From Alphaproteobacteria bacterium (lineage in GTDB: Bacteria > Pseudomonadota > Alphaproteobacteria > Caulobacterales > Maricaulaceae): a DNA stretch of 17,674 bases. Location of the stretch: the NCBI GenBank assembly GCA_030428405.1, contig JAUIEH010000014.1:1-17674 (forward strand), read 5' to 3'. Made by a program: the position numbers and the translations under genes. Positions within the stretch are counted from its first letter, which is position 1, and every line of letters begins with the position of its first letter. A model generated the notes under the pieces. That model saw nothing but the letters and a program-made list of their open reading frames with translations, was not told where the DNA came from and did no database searches. Below, one piece after another: positions 7,215-15,272 of this stretch.

Positions 7215-8717
7215 ATGCCCCGTCTCACTGCACTCTTGATGATGAGCGCGCTCGCTGCGCCTTTGACACTGCCGGGTTGCGCTGCAGCTCAGATTGATCC
7301 GGTCGCGGCCGCTGACGCTGAAACGGTTCCTCTGCGTGAGCGTCGCGCTCTTGAATATGTCGAGGCGTTCAACTCCGGCGATGCGGATTTATACGAGGCC
7401 TATATGCAGGCCAATCGCACGCCCGAGGCGCTCGCCGCCGCGGACGCCGCCGCGCGCGCGGCCAGTTTTGCGGATCTGCGCGAAATGTTCGCTGCGTTTG
7501 ACGTGATGGGCGTCGTTGAAACGCCTGACGGCGACCTCGTTCTCGAATCTGTGGCGCGCAGCGATGAAGCGCGCGTCAATCTCGTGTTCGTCTATGGCGA
7601 AGGTGATGAGGCTCGCGTCGACGCGATCCGGTTCGAGCCCGCCGCCGCCAATATCGAAATCGCCGATGACTGGGAGGACCTGTCATCGCTCTTGAATGAA
7701 TATCAGCAGCTCACCGGCGCGCCGGTCTGGGCGGCTGCCGTGGTGACGCTCGACGACATTATCGATGCTGGCGCCGCGGGTGGACGCGATGGCGCGCCTG
7801 CAAGCGTGGACGCAACGCCGGTATTTTGGGGCTCGGTCGCAAAGTCAGTGACGGGCACGATGCTCGGCGCGCTGATCGAGCAGGGCGTGCTCGACTGGGA
7901 GACGACGGTTGCAGACATCTGGCCGGACGCCGACATTCATACTGACTACCGGGACGTGACGCTGAGCGATCTGATGATGCATCGCAGCGGCGCGCCGCCT
8001 TTCGCCGATTTCAACGAAGAGATGGCGAATACCTGGCGCGACGACTACTCCGGCGACCTGACTGCGCGCCGCGCCGCGCTGGTCCTGGATGTTCTGTCAC
8101 AGCCGCCGGCCTATGAACCGGGCACGTCGTGGTCCTATTCCAATATCGGCATCACGGCGGCCGGCGCCATGGCCGAGGCGCGCACGGGCCGCAGTTGGGA
8201 AAGCCTGGTCGACGAACTCGTCTTTGCACCAATCGGCATGAGCACGGCGCGCTCGCATGTTCGCTTCGACCCGGACGCGGCCGCTGCGGCGGCGCCGGAT
8301 GATGCGTCGGATTATGAGCGCAACCGTGTCGATTTCGGCATTGTCGGCGCCATGATCGCGCCCGCGGGCGATGTCGAGTCTTCGATCACGGATTTCGCGC
8401 GCTATGCGCAAATGCATCTGCGCGGACTGGCCGGACGCGACGGGGCGCTGAGCGCTGAAACCGTCATGCGGCTGCATGCTGCGCCGGATGACGAGATCAG
8501 CGCGCGCTATGAGCCTTACGGTTTTGGCTGGGGTATCGCCGAAGCTCCCGACGGCGCTGAAATGCACTGGCATAATGGCGGCGCCGGCTACACCTACGCG
8601 GAAGCGCGCCTGTTCCCGGAGCATGGCTTCGCCATCGTGCTTGCCGGAGATGGCGCTGAGGCGGAGTTCTTTGCCGCACCGCTATGGCAGGCGATTTATC
8701 AACGCTACGTGGACTGA
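7215..8717 (+). CDS. Lipoprotein serine hydrolase, beta-lactamase/S12 family, 500 aa
   Basis: The signal peptide ends in a lipobox LPGC with C22, so the protein is probably a lipoprotein. Residues about 40-150 form a small alpha/beta domain often found before such hydrolases. The catalytic domain (about 160-495) has the three class C beta-lactamase/S12 motifs: S207-V-A-K210 (SxxK), Y308-S-N310 (YxN) and H453-N-G455 (HxG), plus DLMMHRSGAPPF, typical of the family. Such proteins include D-aminopeptidases, esterases and penicillin-binding-like enzymes; the sequence does not tell the substrate, and a role in drug resistance should not be assumed. The ATG at 7215 gives a complete signal peptide and has GGAG 9 nt upstream. 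The stop lies 4 bp before the flgH terminator. Confidence 0.9.
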   Translation: MPRLTALLMMSALAAPLTLPGCAAAQIDPVAAADAETVPLRERRALEYVEAFNSGDADLYEAYMQANRTPEALAAADAAARAASFADLREMFAAFDVMGVVETPDGDLVLESVARSDEARVNLVFVYGEGDEARVDAIRFEPAAANIEIADDWEDLSSLLNEYQQLTGAPVWAAAVVTLDDIIDAGAAGGRDGAPASVDATPVFWGSVAKSVTGTMLGALIEQGVLDWETTVADIWPDADIHTDYRDVTLSDLMMHRSGAPPFADFNEEMANTWRDDYSGDLTARRAALVLDVLSQPPAYEPGTSWSYSNIGITAAGAMAEARTGRSWESLVDELVFAPIGMSTARSHVRFDPDAAAAAAPDDASDYERNRVDFGIVGAMIAPAGDVESSITDFARYAQMHLRGLAGRDGALSAETVMRLHAAPDDEISARYEPYGFGWGIAEAPDGAEMHWHNGGAGYTYAEARLFPEHGFAIVLAGDGAEAEFFAAPLWQAIYQRYVD

Positions 8718-8720
8718 ATA

Positions 8721-8757
8721 AAAACGCCCCCGGGGATCGCCGCATCCCTCGGGGGCG
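8721..8757 (-). terminator. Intrinsic terminator of flgFGAH
   Basis: The arms CGCCCCCGGGGAT (8725-8737) and its partner at 8744-8757 pair with one bulged T, closing on a 6-nt loop (CGCCGC). On the minus strand the stem is followed by TTTTATT. It lies about 30 bp past the flgH stop. The hairpin could also slow plus-strand transcripts of the hydrolase gene, but that side has no T-run. Confidence 0.85.
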
Positions 8758-8788
8758 CACCCCACCACGGGTGACTGTGAAACTGTGA

Positions 8789-9538
8789 TCAGAACGGCCA
8801 GAGCACCTCATAGACTTCCTGGCCGGGACGCGGCGCCTGCACGTCGGAGATCGTGCCGCGGCCGCCATAGGATATGCGCGCCTCTGCAATCTGGGTGTGA
8901 CGGATCGTGTTGGCGGAGGTGATGTCCTCCGGCCGCGCCACGCCGGTCACGGACAATTCGCGCAATTCGTGATTGATGCGGACTTCCTGTCGTCCGGCGA
9001 TGACGAAATTGCCATTCGGCATGACGTCGACGATTACAGCGGCGACCGTCAGAGCGATCGACTCCGAGCGCGCGATATCGCCTTGGCCCGACATTGCGCT
9101 CGATGAATCCGTATTGATCGCATTGGTCGGATCAAAATCAACCGCGCCCGGCAGGAGCTGGCCGGGAAGGCCTTCAAGTCCGAGAAGCGCATTGACGGCG
9201 CTGTCGTCGGAGGACGAGCGCGTGCGCGAGGTCGAGTTCGACAGGCTGGCGCTGTCTTCGATCGAGATTTCCACGGTCAGAATGTCGCCGACGGAACGCG
9301 CGCGCGGGTCGCCGAAAAAGGTGCGCGAGCCGTCCGCCCACAAAGAATTTGCATTGCGGCGCACTTCGCGGGGCGCCGGCATCGGCATGACGACAGGCGC
9401 GCGACCTGCAGCGAGATCGCTGGGATCGGACACGGAGCGCAACTCCGGCGGCTGGCCGACACGGGAAAGACGTTCGCGCTGGGCGGCGCAGGATGCGGCC
9501 AGCGTTGCTGCGAGGACAATGGCGATCAGGCGGATCAT
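8789..9538 (-). CDS. flgH: Flagellar L-ring lipoprotein FlgH, 249 aa
   Basis: FlgH forms the outer-membrane L-ring. A lipoprotein signal ends in LAAS-C17. Family motifs follow: NSLWADGSRTFFGDPRARSV, VGDILTVEISIEDSASLSNS, a Ser-rich segment, then MPNGNFVIAGRQEVRINHEL and a C-terminal SYGGRGTISDVQAPRPGQ. The residue between the signal and the first motif is a Pro-rich linker (about 25-60). Length is normal. The ATG overlaps the flgA stop by four bases (ATGA), with GGAGG 7 nt upstream, so translation is coupled. It is the last gene of the operon and is followed by a terminator. Confidence 0.96.
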   Translation of the reverse strand: MIRLIAIVLAATLAASCAAQRERLSRVGQPPELRSVSDPSDLAAGRAPVVMPMPAPREVRRNANSLWADGSRTFFGDPRARSVGDILTVEISIEDSASLSNSTSRTRSSSDDSAVNALLGLEGLPGQLLPGAVDFDPTNAINTDSSSAMSGQGDIARSESIALTVAAVIVDVMPNGNFVIAGRQEVRINHELRELSVTGVARPEDITSANTIRHTQIAEARISYGGRGTISDVQAPRPGQEVYEVLWPF

Positions 9539-10512
9539 GGGCGGCCTCCAGCGTGAGCGGATGCGGGCGCTTCGCCGACGCGGGCGAGGCCCGGTCCGAC
9601 GACGACGGCGTCGATCATCCTGTTGGACTGCAAATTGACGAAGCGGGCGGTCTCGCCCTCGGCGGAATCCGCCATTGCCCGCGCGCGCGCGGTCAGGCGA
9701 ATGCCTGCGGACTCAAAGACGACGAGCACGGTTTCGCCGCGTTCGACGACGGCCGGACGTGTCAGATCATATGCACGCAAGGGTGCGCCGGCGCGCAAGG
9801 AGCGCCGGGCGGCGAAGCCGATGATCTGATCTGCGTCGGTGACGGCATTTGACGGCGCGCGGCCCTCAGGCATGACGCGCCAGTCTATGTCGCCGGCCGT
9901 GATGATTTCATCGCGCGAGATCGGACGCGTCAGAACGGGCACTTCAATGGCGGGCTCGACCCGGCCGTCAATGCGCTCGGCCTCAACATCCGGCGACAGA
10001 GAAATCAAAGCGGTGAACCGGCGCGTGCGTGGATCGCGGTCGAGTTCGAGAACTTCGGCGTAAGGAACAATATCCGCAGGAACATGGCGCACGCGCGAAT
10101 CCGACAGACGCACGGCCCAGGCGCCGCCGTCTTCGGCTTCGACCGCTGCGCGAATGGCGTCTTCGATCTCGCTGGCTGGGATCGTCGTGCTGGCGCGCGT
10201 GACGGTCACGCGGCGCAGACCGCCGGGATTGGCCCAGGCGAGGTCGTTGCGGGCGGCGACCTCGCGCACATAGTCCGGGTCCAGACTCATGCGGCGACCC
10301 GGCTCGGGCGCGCGCGCCACGACGGCTGAGGCGGCGGGATCGGCGACGTCGAACAAATCTCCCAACGTGATCTGACCGCCCGCAACACGCAGATCGGCGC
10401 GCAGCGACACAGGCTCGTCGCCATAAGCGCGTCCGCTTGCGCTCACGGCGAGGGCTGCGGCGGCGAGCGCGCCGGCGAACCAGCCGATCATTTCGGGAGA
10501 GAGACGTCGCAT
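9535..10512 (-). CDS. flgA: P-ring assembly chaperone FlgA, 325 aa
   Basis: FlgA is a periplasmic chaperone for P-ring assembly. An N-terminal signal peptide (WFAGALAAAALAVSASGRAYG) is followed by an extended N-terminal region and a C-terminal SAF-type domain from about residue 190: VPVLTRPISRDEIITAGDID, then IGFAARRSLRAGAPLRAYDL and GETVLVVFESAGIRLTARAR, ending with VVVGPGLARV. Length is above that of enterobacterial FlgA (about 220) but similar to other alphaproteobacterial forms as I recall them. I place the start at ATG 10512; a GTG directly upstream (10515) is equally possible, and neither has a strong ribosome site. It lies 22 bp after flgG and overlaps flgH. Confidence 0.93.
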   Translation of the reverse strand: MRRLSPEMIGWFAGALAAAALAVSASGRAYGDEPVSLRADLRVAGGQITLGDLFDVADPAASAVVARAPEPGRRMSLDPDYVREVAARNDLAWANPGGLRRVTVTRASTTIPASEIEDAIRAAVEAEDGGAWAVRLSDSRVRHVPADIVPYAEVLELDRDPRTRRFTALISLSPDVEAERIDGRVEPAIEVPVLTRPISRDEIITAGDIDWRVMPEGRAPSNAVTDADQIIGFAARRSLRAGAPLRAYDLTRPAVVERGETVLVVFESAGIRLTARARAMADSAEGETARFVNLQSNRMIDAVVVGPGLARVGEAPASAHAGGRP

Positions 10513-10534
10513 CACAAATATATCCGTAGGCTAA

Positions 10535-11320
<786 letters not shown>

Positions 11321-11344
11321 TTACTCACTCTCCCCTTGCGTCCG

Positions 11345-12076
11345 TCAGGACGTACGGCCCAGGCGCTCGACCGCGCGGCGCTTGAGCTCTTCTTGTTTGT
11401 CCACCATCGAGCGCACGCTTTCATACGCGCGCTGAACTTCAATCATGCGGGTGATCTCAAAGATCGGCGAAACGTTGGAGCGCTCGACATAGCCCTGGCG
11501 CATAGTCGGCTCGTCCATGAGGTCGCCTTCAACAGGCGACGTGAAAAGACCCTCTCCCGACTTCTCAAGCGCGGAGAGGTCCTCGAAGTTGTAGACGCCG
11601 AGGCGCGAGACAAGTTGTCCGCCGACATTGACGTCGCCTCTCGGCGTGATTTCGACGGGACCGAGTTCCGTGTCGATGATGATTTCGGCGCCGCCGTCAT
11701 CAAGCACGGGGCGGCCGCTGGCCGTCGTCAGCCGTCCATCAGCATCCAGCGTAAACCGTCCGTCGCGGGTATATTGCGTCTCTCCGTTCACATCGACGGA
11801 GAAGAAGCCCTCACTCTCAAGCGCCAGATCGAGCGGGCGGCCGGTCTGTTCGAGCGCGCCCTGCGTGAAATCGCGCAACACCGCCCAGTCTTCCACGAAG
11901 CTGATGTCGCGCGGACCGTCCTGATGGGCGGCCGGACGCTCGGTCGTGGTGGCGAAAAGCGGGCGCTCCACGCGGAATCCGGCCGTGGACATGTTGGCGA
12001 CGTTATTCGCCGTCACGTCCATTGCGCGGCGCAGCGTAAGCTGGCGCGACAATCCGACCATCAACGCGTTATCCAT
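11345..12076 (-). CDS. flgF: Proximal rod protein FlgF, 243 aa
   Basis: FlgF is a rod subunit paralogous to FlgG. The N-terminus MDNALMVGLSRQLTLRRAMD, the motif ANNVANMSTAGFRVERP, the central TQYTRDGRFTLDADGRL and the C-terminal GYVERSNVSPIFEITRMIEV are typical. The ATG at 12076 matches the family N-terminus; an in-frame ATG at 12154 would add 26 basic residues that overlap the sigma-54 promoter. It is the first gene of flgFGAH, transcribed from the promoter at 12126-12141, about 38 nt leader. Confidence 0.95.
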   Translation of the reverse strand: MDNALMVGLSRQLTLRRAMDVTANNVANMSTAGFRVERPLFATTTERPAAHQDGPRDISFVEDWAVLRDFTQGALEQTGRPLDLALESEGFFSVDVNGETQYTRDGRFTLDADGRLTTASGRPVLDDGGAEIIIDTELGPVEITPRGDVNVGGQLVSRLGVYNFEDLSALEKSGEGLFTSPVEGDLMDEPTMRQGYVERSNVSPIFEITRMIEVQRAYESVRSMVDKQEELKRRAVERLGRTS

Positions 12077-12125
12077 CCTGCTCGTCGTCCTCCGCACGCA
12101 ATTCGGGTTCGTTCGCGGATGACTA

Positions 12126-12141
12126 AGCAAGCGCCGGGCCA
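12126..12141 (-). promoter_or_regulatory. Sigma-54 promoter for flgFGAH
   Basis: The minus strand reads TGGCCCGGCGCTTGCT, matching TGGCAC-N5-TTGCW at all but one position of the fixed bases. It shares TGGCCCG with the flgI promoter. Predicted start of transcription is near 12114, about 38 nt before the flgF ATG. Two CCGGCA-containing elements lie about 90-130 bp upstream, where sigma-54 enhancers are usual. Confidence 0.75.
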
Positions 12142-12148
12142 TGGTTAA
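12141..12148 (-). promoter_or_regulatory. CtrA-type half-site touching the flgF sigma-54 promoter
   Basis: The minus strand reads TTAACCAT, identical to the CtrA half-site, and shares its last base with the first base of the -24 element. A protein bound here could block or tune sigma-54 polymerase, or act on divergent fliL. Only the sequence match is seen; the role is inferred. Confidence 0.35.
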
Positions 12149-12213
12149 TCGCATCCAATATCAATAACTTAGGCGCGCGGTGACGAAATCGGCGTCCGCC
12201 AGCGTGATTTTTC

Positions 12214-12241
12214 TTGCCGGTTTTGCGGCAGAATTTGCCGG
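12214..12241 (-). promoter_or_regulatory. Putative FlbD (ftr-like) enhancers, flgF/fliL copy
   Basis: The minus strand carries CCGGCAAATTCTGCCGC (12241 to 12225), with dyad CGGCA-N5-TGCCG, and a further CCGGCAA (12220 to 12214). The two CCGGCAA units start 21 bp apart, two helical turns. The first differs by one base from the element at 5237-5253. Centre is about 119 bp upstream of the predicted flgF start of transcription and also within the fliL upstream region, so the same sites could repress or adjust fliL. Confidence 0.6.
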
Positions 12242-12254
12242 CCTTTTCCAATCT

Positions 12255-12260
12255 TTAACC
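12255..12260 (+). promoter_or_regulatory. Possible CtrA half-site upstream of fliL
   Basis: TTAACC lies 43 bp before the fliL ATG, close to the distance of the CtrA-like boxes before fliX and the TPR gene. The other half (TTTT) has two mismatches. fliLM is a CtrA-controlled early operon in Caulobacter; here the match is weak. Confidence 0.25.
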
Positions 12261-12302
12261 GCGTTCGCGTTTTTCTTCGTCCGACGAAGGGGAGTGCGCA
12301 GC

Positions 12303-12872
12303 ATGGCGGAAGAAGAAGAACCCGGCGAAGGCGAAGACGGCGAAGCTCCGCCGAAGAAGAAAATGTCCGTAATGAAACTGGCCTTGTTCGCCGGTCTGCC
12401 GGTGCTCGTGCTGGTTTTGGGCGGCGTGGCGGCGATGCTTCTGCTTGGCGGGGGCGGTGATGAAACGGCTGCGGGCGAAGAGGGCGACGGTCACGAAGTC
12501 GCCGACAACGCTCATGGCGGCGGACACGGGGCGGGCGGTCACGGCGACGGGCACAACGACGCCAGCGAAGTCGTCTTCTATGAGCTTCCCGACATCCTGG
12601 TGAATATCCAGGCGGAAGGTTCGCGTCCGACCTATCTCAAGCTCACCTTGACGCTCGAAGTCGACAGTGAAGAGACGGTTCATCACATCGAGCCGGCCAT
12701 GCCGCGCGTGATGGACCGGTTTCAGGCCTTCTTGCGCGAGTTGCGCCTCGAGGACCTGAACGGCTCTGCGGGCAGCTATCGTCTGCGCCAGGAACTTCTG
12801 CGCCGGGTCAATCTCGCGGTCGCGCCCAATCAGGTGCGCGCCGTGCTCATCGAAGAAATGCTGGTTCAATAA
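12303..12872 (+). CDS. fliL: Flagellar basal-body protein FliL, 189 aa
   Basis: FliL is an inner-membrane protein that surrounds or supports the stator. A short acidic/basic cytoplasmic N-terminus is followed by one membrane segment (about 25-48, ALFAGLPVLVLVLGGVAAML). The periplasmic linker (about 50-86) is rich in Gly, Asp and His, with five His between residues 64 and 84. The FliL domain follows (FYELPDILVNIQ, YLKLTLTLEV, MPRVMDRFQAFLRELRLEDL, RLRQELLRRVN, VRAVLIEEMLVQ). The ATG at 12303 has GGGGAG 8 nt upstream; an in-frame start at 12180 would add a stretch without family support. It diverges from flgF and is first in an operon with fliM. Confidence 0.95.
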   Translation: MAEEEEPGEGEDGEAPPKKKMSVMKLALFAGLPVLVLVLGGVAAMLLLGGGGDETAAGEEGDGHEVADNAHGGGHGAGGHGDGHNDASEVVFYELPDILVNIQAEGSRPTYLKLTLTLEVDSEETVHHIEPAMPRVMDRFQAFLRELRLEDLNGSAGSYRLRQELLRRVNLAVAPNQVRAVLIEEMLVQ

Positions 12873-12893
12873 CGCGTAGGACGGCGCGCCGAA

Positions 12894-13970
12894 ATGGCTG
12901 ACGAAGCAGAAACCACTGACGAAAGCGAAGAGCTCGCATCTGAATGGGATGCGGCGAGCGACGACGATTCCGGCGGCGATGACGGCTCGGAACGCGTTCT
13001 CAATCAGGAGGAGATCGACAATCTCCTCGGCTTCGACGCTTCCGTCGAAACAGATGCCGAACGCACCGGCATTCGCGCGATCATCAACTCGGCGCTCGTT
13101 TCCTATGAGCGATTGCCGATGCTGGAAATCGTCTTCGATCGCCTTGTGCGCCTGATGACGACGAGCTTGCGCAATTTCACCTCAGACAATGTCGAGGTTT
13201 CGCTCGATACGATCTCTTCGATCCGGTTTGGCGATTATCTCAATTCCATTCCCTTGCCGGCCATTCTCGCTGTGTTCCGGGCTCAGCAGCTCGACAATTA
13301 CGGTCTGCTCACGGTCGATTCCAACCTGATTTATTCGATCGTTGACGTACTGCTCGGCGGGCGGCGCGGCACGACCGCCATGCGCATTGAAGGCCGTCCC
13401 TACACGACGATTGAGCGCGTGCTCGTGCAGCGCATGATTGAAGTCGTGCTGCAAGATGCGCGCGCCGCATTTGCGCCGTTGACGGCAGTGGATTTCGAAC
13501 TGGACCGTATCGAGACGAACCCGCGCTTCGCCGCCATCGCGCGGCCCGCGAACGCCGCCATTCTCGTCAAGCTGCGCATCGACATGGAAGATCGCGGCGG
13601 CCGGATCGAACTGCTCTTGCCGTATGCGACGCTTGAGCCGATCCGTGAGACGCTTTTGCAGCAATTCATGGGCGAGAAATTCGGCCGCGACAATATCTGG
13701 GAGGGCCACCTCGCGAGCGAGCTCTGGACGACGGACATGGATGTCCACGCCGTGCTCGACGAGATCGAATTGCCGCTCGACCACATCCGCAATCTGCAAG
13801 TCGGCGACACCGTCATGCTCAATGTCGGCCCCGACGCGCAGGTCTCTTTGAAATGCGGGCAGGTCCATCTCACCCGCGCGCGCATGGGCCGGCTCGGCAA
13901 TTCCGTCGCCGTGCGCCTGGAAGCGCCGCTCAGCCAAACGGCGCTTCGCGCCGTGGAGGAAGCCCAATGA
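12894..13970 (+). CDS. fliM: Flagellar motor switch protein FliM, 358 aa
   Basis: FliM is the middle component of the cytoplasmic C-ring and the receptor for CheY-P. The CheY-binding motif VLNQEEIDNLLGF sits at about residues 35-47, after an acidic N-terminal extension (DESEELASEWDAASDDDSGG), in contrast to E. coli FliM where it starts near residue 6. The middle domain contains YERLPMLEIVFDRLVRLMTT and DVLLGGRRG (the GGxxG region). The C-terminal FliN-like domain contains LDEIELPLDHIRNLQVGDTV and GRLGNSVAVRLEAPL. It is 21 bp after fliL and overlaps the next gene by four bases. Ribosome site is weak (AGGA at about 13 nt). Confidence 0.97.
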   Translation: MADEAETTDESEELASEWDAASDDDSGGDDGSERVLNQEEIDNLLGFDASVETDAERTGIRAIINSALVSYERLPMLEIVFDRLVRLMTTSLRNFTSDNVEVSLDTISSIRFGDYLNSIPLPAILAVFRAQQLDNYGLLTVDSNLIYSIVDVLLGGRRGTTAMRIEGRPYTTIERVLVQRMIEVVLQDARAAFAPLTAVDFELDRIETNPRFAAIARPANAAILVKLRIDMEDRGGRIELLLPYATLEPIRETLLQQFMGEKFGRDNIWEGHLASELWTTDMDVHAVLDEIELPLDHIRNLQVGDTVMLNVGPDAQVSLKCGQVHLTRARMGRLGNSVAVRLEAPLSQTALRAVEEAQ

Positions 13971-14413
13971 TTTCCGCAGGTTTTCTGTTCGAAGCGCTCG
14001 TCGCTTTTGTTCTCGTGATCGCCGCCGTTCTGGCCTGGCGCGTCGACCGGCGCCTTTCGGCGTTGCGCTCTGGCGCCGACGGCGTGGCCAAAGCGGTCGC
14101 CGAACTGGTCGAAGCCACCAATCGCGCGCAGGCGAGCATACAGTCCCTTCGCGCAGCCTCATCGGACGCGGGCGCAGAGCTTGACGCCAAGCTCGTTGAG
14201 GCGCGCGCGCTCGCCGAAAGCCTGTCGCGCAGCGTCGGGACGCATCCGCTCCGTTCGCAGGCGGAGCCTCGTGAAACGCTGCATGATGTCGTACGCATAG
14301 CTCCGGCCGGCGCCACGGTTGAGCCGCCCCGCGCAGCCCCGCGACCGACGACGCAAACCGCATCGGGCGCGCGCGCCCGCGCCATGCTCGAAACGATGAG
14401 CCTGCCGCGATGA
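13967..14413 (+). CDS. DUF6468-like single-pass membrane protein of the fliM operon, 148 aa
   Basis: An N-terminal hydrophobic segment (about 4-24, AGFLFEALVAFVLVIAAVLA) is followed by RVDRRL, then a coiled coil (about 28-90) rich in Ala and Glu, and a Pro/Ala-rich tail with PPRAAPRPTTQ at about 122-132. It matches the type of alphaproteobacterial proteins carried as DUF6468 next to fliM. Caulobacter PflI, a bitopic protein for flagellar placement encoded among early flagellar genes, is a possible counterpart; I cannot confirm it here. The ATG overlaps the fliM stop (ATGA), with GGAGG 9 nt upstream. The end overlaps the next gene by four bases, so the three genes are coupled. Confidence 0.75.
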   Translation: MISAGFLFEALVAFVLVIAAVLAWRVDRRLSALRSGADGVAKAVAELVEATNRAQASIQSLRAASSDAGAELDAKLVEARALAESLSRSVGTHPLRSQAEPRETLHDVVRIAPAGATVEPPRAAPRPTTQTASGARARAMLETMSLPR

Positions 14414-15177
14414 GCCGCCGGGTCGTCATTCGCGCATTCGCCGTCGCTGCTGTAGCGACCGGCGGTCTGGCCGCGCTCAAAGCGCTGCACCTTGCAGACG
14501 ACGCCATCCGCCTCGTCGCGCTGGAGACGCCTGCGATGGCGTCTGCGCCGAGCAATGACGATCACGATGCTGAGGACACACACGCGTCCGACGAGCACGC
14601 AGCGCCGGAAGCGGCGCATGAAGAACCTCACGAGGCCGATGACGGTGCGCATGCGGACGCAGTGAGCGGGCGCATGCGTCCAGCCTCTTGTCCGCCGCCT
14701 TCCATCGCTGATCGAGCCGGCCTGTCGCGTTCCGAAATCCGGGTTTTGCAGAGCCTCTCGGAGCGCCGCCGCGACATTGACGAGCGGGAGACCGAACTCG
14801 ATACGCGACTGACGCTTTTGGACGCGGCTGAGGAGCGCCTGAACGATCGGGTCGAGGAACTGCGCGGTCTGCGCGATGAAATCGAAGAGATGATGGGCCA
14901 GATGACCGACGCCGAGCAGGAGCAGAATCGGCGGCTGGTCGCGCTCTATGAACGCATGGAGCCGCGTGCGGCTGCGCCGATCATGGAAAATCTCTCCAAC
15001 GATATTCTGCTGACGGTCGTCCAGAACATGCGTGAGCCCAATCTCGCGGCTGTTCTGGCGGCGATGCAGCCGGAGCAGGCCGTTCGGGTCACGACGCTTC
15101 TGGCTGAAGCGCAGACCAGCATGGAAGATTTCGAGACCGCGTTTGCGGACGCGCAGGACGGCGCTGACGAGGAATAA
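14410..15177 (+). CDS. motE: MotE/MgtE_N-like flagellar protein, 255 aa
   Basis: A hydrophobic N-terminus (about 5-25) acts as signal or anchor. Residues 45-90 are a low-complexity linker with six His among many Asp/Glu (H52 to H81). Residues about 105-180 form a long coiled coil (RRRDIDERETELDTRL; RDEIEEMMGQMTDAEQEQN), and residues 180-235 carry the MgtE_N-like fold: YERMEPRAAAPIMENLSNDI with VLAAMQPEQAVRVTTLLAEA. This layout is that of MotE-type proteins; rhizobial MotE is a periplasmic chaperone for the motility protein MotC. The symbol is by family likeness. It overlaps the DUF6468-like gene (ATGA) and ends the fliL operon proper. Confidence 0.75.
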   Translation: MSRRVVIRAFAVAAVATGGLAALKALHLADDAIRLVALETPAMASAPSNDDHDAEDTHASDEHAAPEAAHEEPHEADDGAHADAVSGRMRPASCPPPSIADRAGLSRSEIRVLQSLSERRRDIDERETELDTRLTLLDAAEERLNDRVEELRGLRDEIEEMMGQMTDAEQEQNRRLVALYERMEPRAAAPIMENLSNDILLTVVQNMREPNLAAVLAAMQPEQAVRVTTLLAEAQTSMEDFETAFADAQDGADEE

Positions 15178-15205
15178 GGCGGTCCGCTGCCCGACTCGGT
15201 CAAAG

Positions 15206-15220
15206 CTAACCTCGGGTTAA
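15206..15220 (+). promoter_or_regulatory. CtrA-like box upstream of the TPR gene
   Basis: CTAA-CCTCGGG-TTAA is one mismatch from TTAA-N7-TTAA. It ends 52 bp before the GTG at 15273, close to the distance seen at fliX. It gives the large gene its own promoter within the fliL operon direction. Confidence 0.45.
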
Positions 15221-15272
15221 TGGCGCCGCGTCATGATGTCGTGTCGCAGAGCTGAAATCGGGCGAAACCATA

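Noticed and set aside
7215..8717. Hydrolase as an antibiotic-resistance beta-lactamase
   Set aside because: The motifs are shared by many S12 esterases and peptidases, the 500-residue two-domain lipoprotein layout is unlike AmpC, and nothing mobile is nearby.
13182..14555. 457-codon open frame on the minus strand
   Set aside because: It lies opposite fliM, the DUF6468-like gene and motE, which have clear family motifs and ribosome sites; it is Arg-rich, as expected for a shadow frame in GC-rich DNA.
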